64,000 bases of DNA from UBA3006 sp031401235 (GTDB taxonomy: Bacteria; Actinomycetota; Acidimicrobiia; Acidimicrobiales; Ilumatobacteraceae), in assembly GCA_031401235.1 (NCBI GenBank), contig JANNRJ010000010.1, positions 62,001 through 126,000 on the forward strand, read 5' to 3'. The position numbers and the translations under genes were made by a program. The notes under the pieces are model-generated. The model made no database searches, was not told the DNA's origin, and saw nothing but the letters and a program-made list of their open reading frames with translations. This document shows, one piece after another, positions 33,422 through 40,918 of the stretch (positions are counted from its first letter, which is position 1; each line of letters starts with the position of its first letter).

Positions 33422-35500
33422 ATGGCTGGCGTGAACTCACCATCAAAAATGGTTCGCGATCGTGTCGTCGATTTGCGAAAAGCCATCACTTTTCACAATG
33501 AGCGATATTTCACTCTCGACAGCCCGGAAATTTCTGACTCTGACTATGACGCTCTTGTGCGCGAACTCACCAATCTCGAGGTGCAATACCCACAATTAGT
33601 CTCACTAGATTCACCGTCTAGCCAAGTGGGTGCACCCGGCATCACCACGTTTGCGCCCGTTGTTCATCGCATCCCGATGACAAGTCTCGATAACGCAATG
33701 GGAGCAGACGAATTGCGTGCCTGGGGCGAGCGCATGGTGAAGGGGCTTGGCAATGCACCAATGCATTTCATTTGTGAATTAAAGATCGACGGCTTGGCGG
33801 TGAACATTCGTTACGAGCGTGGCGAACTTGTGCAGGCCGCCACCCGAGGTGATGGCACGGTGGGCGAGGATGTCACTGCCAATGTCGCCACGATAAATGT
33901 CGTGCCAAAGAAACTGGTACCTGTAAAAGGTGTGCAGGTACCAGAAGTGCTTGAAGTTCGCGGCGAGGTGTACATGCCAATCACATCATTCAAACGCCTT
34001 CGCGCCGAGAAGGAACGTGAGAACGAACAACGTGTTGTTGCCGGTAGGAAGCCCGAGCCCGTGCCAGCCAATCCACGAAACGCTGGCGCCGGCAGTCTCC
34101 GTCAAAAGAATTCTGCGGTTACTGCCACTCGAGATCTTTCCTTCTGGTGCTACCAACTCGGCGAAGTCGTCGGTCTCAGTGAGTTCACCTCACATCACGA
34201 CACCCTCAATTACCTTCGGCAGATCGGTTTCCCGGTCAATCCCGAAGTCAAAGTTTTTCAAAGCATCGATGAGGTATTGGCGTTCTGTGATCACTGGGAG
34301 TCTCATCGCCACGATTTGGGGTATGAAATCGATGGAGTAGTAGTCAAGCTCGATGATCTTGCCCAGCGGCAAACCCTCGGCTTCACTTCGCGGGCGCCAC
34401 GTTGGGCGATTGCCGTAAAATTCGCTCCGGAAGAGCGCAATACCGTCCTCAACGACATCCAAGTCTCCATCGGCCGAACAGGTCGAGCAACGCCGTTCGC
34501 AGTCCTCCAGCCTGTATTCGTCGGTGGCTCAACGGTGTCGATGGCAACACTGCACAATCGTGAACAAGTCGAAATCAAAGATGTTCGCCCCGGCGACACA
34601 GTCATCGTTCGAAAAGCAGGCGACGTGATCCCTGAAGTCGTCGGACCAGTACTTTCGTTGCGGCCAAAAAATTCCAAGCCGTGGAAATTTCCCACACTTT
34701 GCCCGTGCCATCTCAAATCCACTCTTGTTCAAGTTGCCGGCGAATCTGATACCCGTTGTGTGGAACCGCAATGTCCATACCAACGCGATCAACGAATCAT
34801 TCACTTCGCGTCTCGCGGTGGGATGGATATTGAGGACCTTGGTGAAAAGACAGTCTTTGCGCTCTCGAAAGCCGGTTTTGTCAAGGACGCCGGCGACCTC
34901 TATTCGCTCACGGCGAAACAATTGCTCAAACTCGAAGGTTACGGAGATCTCAGCGCGACCAATCTGCTGGCGTCGATCAGCAATTCCAAAACTCGCACTC
35001 TTCCCAAATTGCTCGTCGCCCTCGGCATTAAGAATCTCGGTCCGGCCGCGGCCGAGTCTCTGGCCCGCACCTTCGGTTCACTTGACGCGATCATGAGTGC
35101 CGGCGAAAATGATCTCAGCGCAGTCGATGGTGTCGGAGATGTCATTGCCAGGTCGATCACCGCCTGGTTCGCCAACCGCGACAATCGCAAGATCGTCCAG
35201 AAATTGCGCAGTAGTGGGGTCGCCTTCGGCAATGTCGTCACGAGTTCGTTGTCTCAAACATTGGACGGGAAAGCAGTTGTCGTCACCGGAACAGTCGAAG
35301 GTTTCTCTCGGGAAGAAGCCGAAGCGGCGATCAAAGATCGCGGTGGCAAAAGCCCCGGCAGCGTAAGTGCCAAAACGTTCGCAGTCGTCGTTGGTTCAGA
35401 TCCCGGCGCCTCCAAAGTTACCAAGGCCGAGCAACTCGGCATTCCAATGATTAATGCCCAAGAGTTTGTACGGTTGATCGATACCGGCAAGTTGCCGTAA
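33422..35500 (+). CDS. ligA: NAD-dependent DNA ligase
   Basis: Seals nicks in replication and repair using NAD. The 692-residue protein has all domains in order: the Ia region with YYxLD-like motifs (NERYFTLDSPEISDSDYD), the adenylation domain with ELKIDG (Lys121 nucleophile), the OB fold, a zinc finger at 427-451, HhH repeats with PAAAESLARTFG and VDGVGDVIARS, and a C-terminal BRCT domain starting at GKAVVVTGT. The zinc site is unusual: C427-P-C-H430 then C446 and C451, so His replaces one Cys at the normal spacing. ATG 33422 is preferred to the upstream TTG/ATG frame. Confidence 0.96.
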   Translation: MAGVNSPSKMVRDRVVDLRKAITFHNERYFTLDSPEISDSDYDALVRELTNLEVQYPQLVSLDSPSSQVGAPGITTFAPVVHRIPMTSLDNAMGADELRAWGERMVKGLGNAPMHFICELKIDGLAVNIRYERGELVQAATRGDGTVGEDVTANVATINVVPKKLVPVKGVQVPEVLEVRGEVYMPITSFKRLRAEKERENEQRVVAGRKPEPVPANPRNAGAGSLRQKNSAVTATRDLSFWCYQLGEVVGLSEFTSHHDTLNYLRQIGFPVNPEVKVFQSIDEVLAFCDHWESHRHDLGYEIDGVVVKLDDLAQRQTLGFTSRAPRWAIAVKFAPEERNTVLNDIQVSIGRTGRATPFAVLQPVFVGGSTVSMATLHNREQVEIKDVRPGDTVIVRKAGDVIPEVVGPVLSLRPKNSKPWKFPTLCPCHLKSTLVQVAGESDTRCVEPQCPYQRDQRIIHFASRGGMDIEDLGEKTVFALSKAGFVKDAGDLYSLTAKQLLKLEGYGDLSATNLLASISNSKTRTLPKLLVALGIKNLGPAAAESLARTFGSLDAIMSAGENDLSAVDGVGDVIARSITAWFANRDNRKIVQKLRSSGVAFGNVVTSSLSQTLDGKAVVVTGTVEGFSREEAEAAIKDRGGKSPGSVSAKTFAVVVGSDPGASKVTKAEQLGIPMINAQEFVRLIDTGKLP

Positions 35501-35520
35501 GTAACAAAGACGTTGCGTGA

Positions 35521-36348
35521 CTAAGGCGTTTCTTCCAGAGCCTTTCGGACTTTCGCCAGATTCATCGTTGGTTTTGGCCACTCAAGTTTGAGATCGCGAA
35601 GTTCCTTCAACAGAATCTCGCTGACCACAAGGTTTCTGAACCATTTACGATTACTCGGGATAATCCACCATGGTGCATAATCCGTGTTGGTACGAGTGAG
35701 TGTGTCGCCGAAGATTTCGCTATAGCGATCCCATTGGGCGTGCTCGCGCGCATCGGCGTCGCTGAACTTCCAATTTCGAGTTGAGTCATCGAGGCGGCTG
35801 TTCAAACGTTCCAACTGCTCGGCTTTGGAAATATTCAGGAACAGCTTGATTATCACGGTGTCTTCATCGACAAGCATTCGTTCAAACTCATTGATATGAC
35901 GAATACGTTTTGTGGCCAATTCCTCGCTAATCAGTTTGTCCACTCGTGTGACTAAGACATCTTCGTAGTGGCTACGGTTAAAAATGCCGATAGATCCTCG
36001 AGGAGGGCAGGCACTATGGATGCGCCATAAATAGTCGTGGTCCTTCTCGCTGCCTTCCGGTTCCTTGAACGAACTCACATGGACGCCCTGAGGATTAAAC
36101 GCGGACATCACTTTGCGGATGGTTCCGTCTTTGCCGGCGGTACTTATTCCTTGAAGCACGATAAGGATCGATGTCGTATCCTCGGCGTACAGCCGGTACT
36201 GAAGCTCTTCAAGCTCCTTAAGATTCCTGGCTAGCCGATCTTCGCTCTCTTCCTTACTGAAACCCGAGTCTTCGTCGGGCGCGCATTCATCAAGCTGAAT
36301 CTTTTTGCCTTCGGAGATGCGGAACAGATCCAGGTTGATGGCCGGCAT
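35521..36348 (-). CDS. PPK2-family polyphosphate kinase/phosphotransferase
   Basis: A 275-residue PPK2-type protein, the usual single-domain length; these enzymes transfer phosphate between polyphosphate and nucleotides. VLQGISTAGKDGTIRKVM is the Walker A region and FNRSHYEDVLVTRV the following core motif, with the C-terminal YAPWWIIPSNRKWFRN typical of the family. Position 69, normally Asp (GxDxxGKDG), is Ser here. Nucleotide preference (ADP or AMP) cannot be read with certainty. It lies between ligA, which is convergent, and the secreted-protein array. Confidence 0.9.
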   Translation of the reverse strand: MPAINLDLFRISEGKKIQLDECAPDEDSGFSKEESEDRLARNLKELEELQYRLYAEDTTSILIVLQGISTAGKDGTIRKVMSAFNPQGVHVSSFKEPEGSEKDHDYLWRIHSACPPRGSIGIFNRSHYEDVLVTRVDKLISEELATKRIRHINEFERMLVDEDTVIIKLFLNISKAEQLERLNSRLDDSTRNWKFSDADAREHAQWDRYSEIFGDTLTRTNTDYAPWWIIPSNRKWFRNLVVSEILLKELRDLKLEWPKPTMNLAKVRKALEETP

Positions 36349-36379
36349 GTCGTCACGCTACCGCCGGCAATTTCACTGG

Positions 36380-36429
36380 AAAAAGGTCGATGCGCCCGTC
36401 ACCCGCGTGAAGCGGACAACGGGCGCATC
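36380..36429 (-). terminator. Rho-independent terminator of the first secreted helical protein gene
   Basis: GATGCGCCCGT (36389-36399) pairs perfectly over 11 bases with ACGGGCGCATC (36419-36429). On the - strand the stem is followed by GACCTTTTT (from A-run 36380-36384), the normal arrangement for termination of the gene ending at 36463. Confidence 0.75.
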
Positions 36430-36462
36430 TGGGGGACTACTTAGATTGAATTGCCTAACTAA

Positions 36463-37032
36463 TCACCTATTGAATTCTGGCGCTTCTGGTCGCACTGGTC
36501 CTTCGCCGAGAGCCTTAAGGGCTTCTTTGTAGGCGGCACGAAGCGCTTCAATCTTGCCACGGAAGGCCACAGCTTCGGCTCTGAAGGTAATCATGGCCTG
36601 GCGGTACTTCTCAATGGCTGCAAGTTGTTCGGCAGTCAGTGCTGGCTTTTCTGGCTTCGAACCAAGTGCCTTGAGGGCGTCGGTTTTGACCTGTACAGCG
36701 ATTGCCACTTCATCTTTGTAAGCCACTTCGGCGGCCTTGCGGGCCTCATCGGTGGTTGCAGCTTCGCGTGCAGTCTTGAATGTCTCGCGGGCATTTTCCA
36801 TCGATGCTTTGAAAGCTTCGCGGATCGCTTCACGTTGTGACTTGTATGCTTCGCGCTCGGCCTTGAAAGCAGCCTTTTGCGCATCGGTCAATCCGAAGTT
36901 TTCCCGGTTGCTTTCTTCCGAGGATGACTTATCTGACTTACCGGAATCGGATCCGCTATCAGCTAATGCGGCCGTGGCCCCATTCGCAAGGATCAAAGTT
37001 GTCGCTAGTGCGACGATCAATTTCTTCTTCAT
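36463..37032 (-). CDS. Secreted helical protein, array member 1
   Basis: A 189-residue exported protein. The signal peptide is basic MKKK followed by a hydrophobic stretch and ATAALADSG with a signal-peptidase site near ALA-DS. A short Ser/Asp linker leads to an almost wholly helical, charged region with few aromatic residues. Its core ARETFKTAREAATTDEARKA and the ALKALG-x-x-P ends are shared with the next two genes. AGGAG precedes the ATG. The promoter upstream carries the array's conserved direct repeat. Function unknown; by design it resembles small helical periplasmic chaperones such as CpxP/Spy, which is only an analogy. Confidence 0.82.
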   Translation of the reverse strand: MKKKLIVALATTLILANGATAALADSGSDSGKSDKSSSEESNRENFGLTDAQKAAFKAEREAYKSQREAIREAFKASMENARETFKTAREAATTDEARKAAEVAYKDEVAIAVQVKTDALKALGSKPEKPALTAEQLAAIEKYRQAMITFRAEAVAFRGKIEALRAAYKEALKALGEGPVRPEAPEFNR

Positions 37033-37073
37033 GGTTACGTCTCCTATTGGTAGGGTTTTGTTCTTGCACTTTC

Positions 37074-37107
37074 ACCGTAGAGAACTGAATTGTGAGTACT
37101 CTGTGAA
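37074..37107 (-). promoter_or_regulatory. Array promoter 1: TTCACA-N5-CTCACA-N11-TACGGT
   Basis: On the - strand TTCACA (37102-37107) and CTCACA (37091-37096) form a direct repeat with 11-base period in the -35 position, and TACGGT (37074-37079) is the -10-like box about 35 bases before the start codon's leader. The same layout is found upstream of the other array genes. Confidence 0.7.
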
Positions 37108-37158
37108 ATTCATTGGTAAGTCGTCAGAATCCGCGAACTTCCAATGAACTATTTCGCG

Positions 37159-37782
37159 CTATTGAGAAACCGCTGGCGCAAATGGTTTCACCGGTGGATC
37201 ACCAAGCGCTCTTAGGGCGTTTTGATAAGTTTGACGGGCAAACCTATCTGCAGTCAAGAACGCCAGTCGCGCGGCTTGACGACTTGCATTTGTGCGCGCT
37301 GATTCACGTGCCGTCTTGAACACCCTTTGGGCATCGGATACGGATGCGTGGAATTCAGCGAGGATTGTCTTTCGTTCTTCAAGATACTTTGTAAGTGCAA
37401 CCCTGAATGCGGCCTTCTGGGCATCGGTCTCCGATGGTTTAACCGATTCGATGCCGAGAACTTTGACGGCTTCCAATTGACTATTTGTAGCAGCGTTGAT
37501 TGCAACCCGGAATGCAGTTTCCGCGGATTTTCGTGCCTCATCAGTCGTTGCGGTTTGGCGAGCAGTCATAAATGCCTCCCTAGCGGAATTCATCGCGACT
37601 TGAAATGCAGCCCTAATCGCTTCTCGCTTTGCCAAATATGAGGCTCGCTCAACTTGCGTGACCATAACAGTGGTCGGTGTTGTCGAGGTGTCGTCGGAGC
37701 CCGTATCTGCACGTGCAACCGAAGCTCCGTTGGCAAAAACTATAAGTGATGTTGCCAAAGCGAAAATGAATTTTCTACTCAC
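37159..37782 (-). CDS. Secreted helical protein, array member 2
   Basis: A 207-residue exported protein starting with GTG 37780-37782, with GAGGA upstream; the 40-residue upstream extension is rejected because a proper signal peptide begins here (basic SRK, hydrophobic core, cleavage near VARA-DT). The body contains the shared core twice: AREAFMTARQTATTDEARKS and AQRVFKTARESARTNASRQA, so it is an internally duplicated version of member 1. Both halves end with the A-L/V-K/R-x-LG type motif. Function unknown. Confidence 0.8.
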   Translation of the reverse strand: MSRKFIFALATSLIVFANGASVARADTGSDDTSTTPTTVMVTQVERASYLAKREAIRAAFQVAMNSAREAFMTARQTATTDEARKSAETAFRVAINAATNSQLEAVKVLGIESVKPSETDAQKAAFRVALTKYLEERKTILAEFHASVSDAQRVFKTARESARTNASRQAARLAFLTADRFARQTYQNALRALGDPPVKPFAPAVSQ

Positions 37783-37820
37783 GGTGGTTGTCCTCGAGAA
37801 AGTGTGTGTTGCTCGAAACA

Positions 37821-37854
37821 ACCGTAGGAACCAAACATGTGAGTTTCTTGTGAA
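37821..37854 (-). promoter_or_regulatory. Array promoter 2: TTCACA-N5-CTCACA-N11-TACGGT
   Basis: TTCACA (37849-37854), CTCACA (37838-37843) and TACGGT (37821-37826) on the - strand align without gaps with array promoters 1 and 3. Confidence 0.7.
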
Positions 37855-37903
37855 ATTGATTAGGAAGTCAACGGAGTCTGTCGAAACAGACTCATCAATC
37901 AAG

Positions 37904-38335
37904 TTATGGAGTTGCTGGCGGAGCCCCTAGTGCGGCGAGGGCAGCATTTTTGGCCCCGGTGGCAGACTTGAATGCATCATTTTGGGCTTGAATTGCCGCC
38001 TTACGCGCTTCTCGTGTTGTCGCCGATTCAAGTGCAACTTTGAACGCCTTGCGGGCGTCAGTCATGGCGGTTTGAAAATTCGTGATAATTGCTTTCTTGG
38101 TTTCGAGATACTTGGCCAACTCGGCTTTACGGGCTTGGCGGAGTTTGGCGGCGGCTTGCTGTGCCGCAATTTGAGCTTCACGTTGGGCGTTGGTCTGCTT
38201 TGTATTACCGGAAGTCGCAGGGACCGTAGTTGATGTCGTTGTTGAACCCCCAGAACCGGTTGCGGCGAAAGCGGTCGATGCGCCACTGGTGAGTAGTAAT
38301 GATGCGGCTAACGCGATTGGAAATTTCCTTTTCAT
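37904..38335 (-). CDS. Secreted helical protein, array member 3
   Basis: A 143-residue exported protein. MKRK, a hydrophobic core and STAFAATG give a signal peptide cleaved near AFA-AT; a Ser/Thr/Gly linker follows. The helical body contains one shared core, ARKAFKVALESATTREARKA, and ends ALAALGAPPATP. AAGGA precedes the ATG. It is the shortest intact member and the closest in its tail to the decayed fourth copy. Function unknown. Confidence 0.8.
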   Translation of the reverse strand: MKRKFPIALAASLLLTSGASTAFAATGSGGSTTTSTTVPATSGNTKQTNAQREAQIAAQQAAAKLRQARKAELAKYLETKKAIITNFQTAMTDARKAFKVALESATTREARKAAIQAQNDAFKSATGAKNAALAALGAPPATP

Positions 38336-38371
38336 AGATGCTGATCCTTCGTGTTGTGGATTGTCGGCAAA

Positions 38372-38405
38372 ACCTTATAGAACAATCTTGTGAGTTTCAT
38401 GTGAA
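38372..38405 (-). promoter_or_regulatory. Array promoter 3: TTCACA-N5-CTCACA-N11-TAAGGT
   Basis: TTCACA (38400-38405), CTCACA (38389-38394) and TAAGGT (38372-38377) on the - strand, same spacing as the other members. Confidence 0.7.
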
Positions 38406-38417
38406 TTTCCATCCGAC

Positions 38418-38716
38418 TCAGTTGTTGATTGGCATTGCCGGCGGGGGTCCCAGCGAGTCGATTGCATCAGAACGAGTCCGAGCAGCGATGCGAATTTGGG
38501 CTTTAAGAGAGACCTGCGCGGCATTTTGTTCATTTTCGGTGTGGGCACAACGGCTCGCGCTATCGCATGACTCTTCGGCAGCGGCGGCACTGTTAAAAAA
38601 AGTCTCGGAAATCGCTATTCGGGCTACCCGATAGCTGGCAAGTTTGGTTAGATATTTGATCATTGGCCAGCAACTTTTGTATAGGTCGCAACAGCGAAAA
38701 ATGACTTAGTGTTCAT
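38418..38716 (-). pseudogene. Decayed fourth member of the secreted helical protein array
   Basis: ATG 38714-38716 follows GGAG and begins MNTKSFFAVAT, matching the signal-peptide starts of the other members, but a stop comes after 18 codons. A second frame overlapping that stop (ATGA at 38660-38663) runs 81 codons to 38418 and ends RSDAIDSLGPPPAMP, like the tail of member 3. The ARxAFK core is missing. The simplest reading is a frameshift plus an internal deletion; translational coupling of two short proteins is the alternative. Its promoter is intact. Confidence 0.6.
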
Positions 38717-38776
38717 GTGCGATTCTCCAATTTCAGGGAATTTGCCAAAAAGGGCAAAAGTCAGTGGCATATGGAC

Positions 38777-38832
38777 ACAGTATGAAGTGAATTGGTGAGT
38801 ATTGGGTGAATTGGTTGAGTAATTCTGGTGAA
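38777..38832. promoter_or_regulatory. Array promoter 4 and probable autoregulatory boxes of the two-component system
   Basis: On the - strand TTCACC (38805-38810), CTCACC (38794-38799) and TACTGT (38777-38782) keep the spacing of promoters 1-3. A further box GGTGAA at 38827-38832 on the + strand lies exactly 22 bases from the one at 38805. The region separates the decayed member 4 from the response regulator gene, so the boxes may serve both. Confidence 0.6.
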
Positions 38833-38846
38833 CATTGGAGGATTTC

Positions 38847-39539
38847 ATGGGATCACAACTTGTGCTCGTAGTTGATGATGAAGAAGCGGTGTGCGACATC
38901 ATTGTCGACGCGTTGCACCTAGCCGACTATCAGACCATTCGCGCCGCAGACGGGGCTACGGCTCTGACACTCATGCGTGAGAAGCAACCCGATCTCGTCA
39001 TTCTCGATGTGAATATGCCGCGGATGACGGGATTCGAAGTGCTTGAACGAATGCGAAAAGCCGAGATCATGACACCGACAATATTGCTAACGGCACGACA
39101 TTCACGCGAAGATACGGTCACCGGATTTCGACTCGGTGCAGACGACTACGTCAAGAAGCCTTTCGGATTGGAAGAGTTGCTGTTGCGGGTATCGGCCGTA
39201 TTGAGACGTACCGCCGGAGTCGATGACTCGGTCGTGTTGCAGTGTGGCAAAGTAATTGTCAATCTCGATGTTCATCAAGTGACCGTCGACGGCGAAGTGG
39301 TGGATCTATCGCCAACCGAGTTCCGCTTGTTGCGCTATCTCATGGAGAACAAAAATCGTGTGCTGTCCAAACAGCAAATACTTGACGCGGTGTGGGGGAT
39401 TGATTTCGATACCAATACAACTGTGGTCGAAACATTCGTGTCATACCTGCGCAAAAAACTAGCCAATGAAGGCGAGCAAGTGTTGGTCACAGTTCGTGGT
39501 ATCGGATTCAAGATTGTGGATCCAAAACCGAAAGCATGA
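38847..39539 (+). CDS. OmpR/PhoB-type response regulator
   Basis: A 230-residue regulator. The receiver domain has the acidic pair in VVDDEE, the phosphorylated Asp54 in VILDVNMPRM, Thr in LLTARH and Lys in DDYVKKPFG. The C-terminal winged helix includes LSPTEFRLLRYLMEN and VVETFVSYLRKKL and ends VRGIGFKI. ATG 38847 is chosen because GGAGG stands five bases before it. It overlaps the kinase gene by 4 bases. DNA direct repeats with 11-base period, the usual target of OmpR-type proteins, lie just upstream and before three neighbouring genes. Confidence 0.94.
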   Translation: MGSQLVLVVDDEEAVCDIIVDALHLADYQTIRAADGATALTLMREKQPDLVILDVNMPRMTGFEVLERMRKAEIMTPTILLTARHSREDTVTGFRLGADDYVKKPFGLEELLLRVSAVLRRTAGVDDSVVLQCGKVIVNLDVHQVTVDGEVVDLSPTEFRLLRYLMENKNRVLSKQQILDAVWGIDFDTNTTVVETFVSYLRKKLANEGEQVLVTVRGIGFKIVDPKPKA

Positions 39540-40918
39540 AACTACGAACTCGGCTGTCGGTCGTATTGGGAGCCACCCTTGTCTCGAGCGGAGTACTTAT
39601 CGGTGGTGCCACGGCTTGGTTGTCGAGGTCAGATGCAGTTCATCGAATCGATAATTCGCTGGGTGTCCTTACTTCTCGAATTAGTACCGATCCCGTTAAC
39701 GATGTCGAAATCCTGCTCGCTTCGGCCGAAACTTCACCCTTTCCCCTAATTGGTGAAATCTTTTACAACGACGCCGAGCCATTTTCTGTTGTTGAGGGCA
39801 ATGATGGCGACACCGTATTGACGATGCCAACACTCTCAATTGCAACAGTGCAAAAAGCCGTCGAGCAACCAGTCACCATTGATGGGTCTCCCACTCTGCG
39901 CATTCGCGCCACCGAAAGTGGCGTCGGTCAGTGGATTGTGGTCGGTACGTCGCTACGAGCCGTGAATTCACAATTTGTCGACTCTCTCTTACAGAGCCTG
40001 TTGGTGTCGGCAGGGATTGCTCTCCTGGCAATGTTTTTAATCTGGCTTGTGTTGCGGCGAGAGTTGCGTCCGATTACTCGTATCACCGAGAGCGCGACAT
40101 TGATCGCCAGTGGTGATCTCGGTGTCGAGCTACCAATTTCTGCTCGGACAAATGAAGTCGGTGAACTTACTTCGGCGTTGCAGGCGATGACCAATAAATT
40201 GCAAGAAGCAGTGGCTATTACCTCATTATCTGAGCGAAAGATGCGCGAGTTTCTCGGCGATGCGTCCCATGAATTGCGAACTCCTCTCACCGTGGTTCGC
40301 GGCTATGTCGACATTCTCTTTAGTGGACGCGAACTATCTGAGGATCAGCGCGAACGAGCGATTCGCCGACTGGTGTCGGAAAGCAAACGGATGGATGAAA
40401 TCATCAATGATTTGTTGCTGCTTGCCGAACTTGGCGAAGTGCACATGACCCATGATGATGCAGTCGATCTTTCGCGGATAATGAACGATCATTTCACGGA
40501 TCTTCGGATGCACGAACCAGATCGAAAGATCGAAATCAATGTTGAACCTTTTCTACTTATCGAAGGTGATGCTGTGCATCTTGAGCGTCTCGTGACCAAC
40601 ATTAAATCGAACATTTTGCAACATACCGAACGAGATGTCGAAGTGCGCGTGTCGCTAAACAAACAAAACAGTGACGTCTTGCTCCAAGTCGAAGACGCCG
40701 GACCCGGACTTACACCGGCTATGTATGAGCGCAGTACCGCCGAGTTTCAACGCTTCGATCATTCCCGTTCGCACGATGGAGGAGGTTTTGGTCTCGGCTT
40801 GAGCATTATCGCCTCAATCGTTCACCACCATGGCGGCACTCTCGAGTTGCATCCAAGTTCGTTAGGTGGCTTATGTACTCGTGTCGTCCTGCCATCCCGA
40901 CAGGTAAATATCAACTAA
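39536..40918 (+). CDS. Sensor histidine kinase
   Basis: A 460-residue membrane kinase. A first transmembrane segment (about 8-28), an extracytoplasmic domain of some 120 residues, a second segment (about 153-173), a HAMP linker, the dimerisation helix with ASHELRTPL (His245), and an ATPase domain with NIKSNILQHT, EDAGPGL and GGGFGLGLSI. It phosphorylates the preceding regulator, whose gene it overlaps (ATGA). The sensor domain is not of a family I recognise, so the signal is unknown; the linked secreted proteins suggest an envelope condition. Confidence 0.94.
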   Translation: MKLRTRLSVVLGATLVSSGVLIGGATAWLSRSDAVHRIDNSLGVLTSRISTDPVNDVEILLASAETSPFPLIGEIFYNDAEPFSVVEGNDGDTVLTMPTLSIATVQKAVEQPVTIDGSPTLRIRATESGVGQWIVVGTSLRAVNSQFVDSLLQSLLVSAGIALLAMFLIWLVLRRELRPITRITESATLIASGDLGVELPISARTNEVGELTSALQAMTNKLQEAVAITSLSERKMREFLGDASHELRTPLTVVRGYVDILFSGRELSEDQRERAIRRLVSESKRMDEIINDLLLLAELGEVHMTHDDAVDLSRIMNDHFTDLRMHEPDRKIEINVEPFLLIEGDAVHLERLVTNIKSNILQHTERDVEVRVSLNKQNSDVLLQVEDAGPGLTPAMYERSTAEFQRFDHSRSHDGGGFGLGLSIIASIVHHHGGTLELHPSSLGGLCTRVVLPSRQVNIN

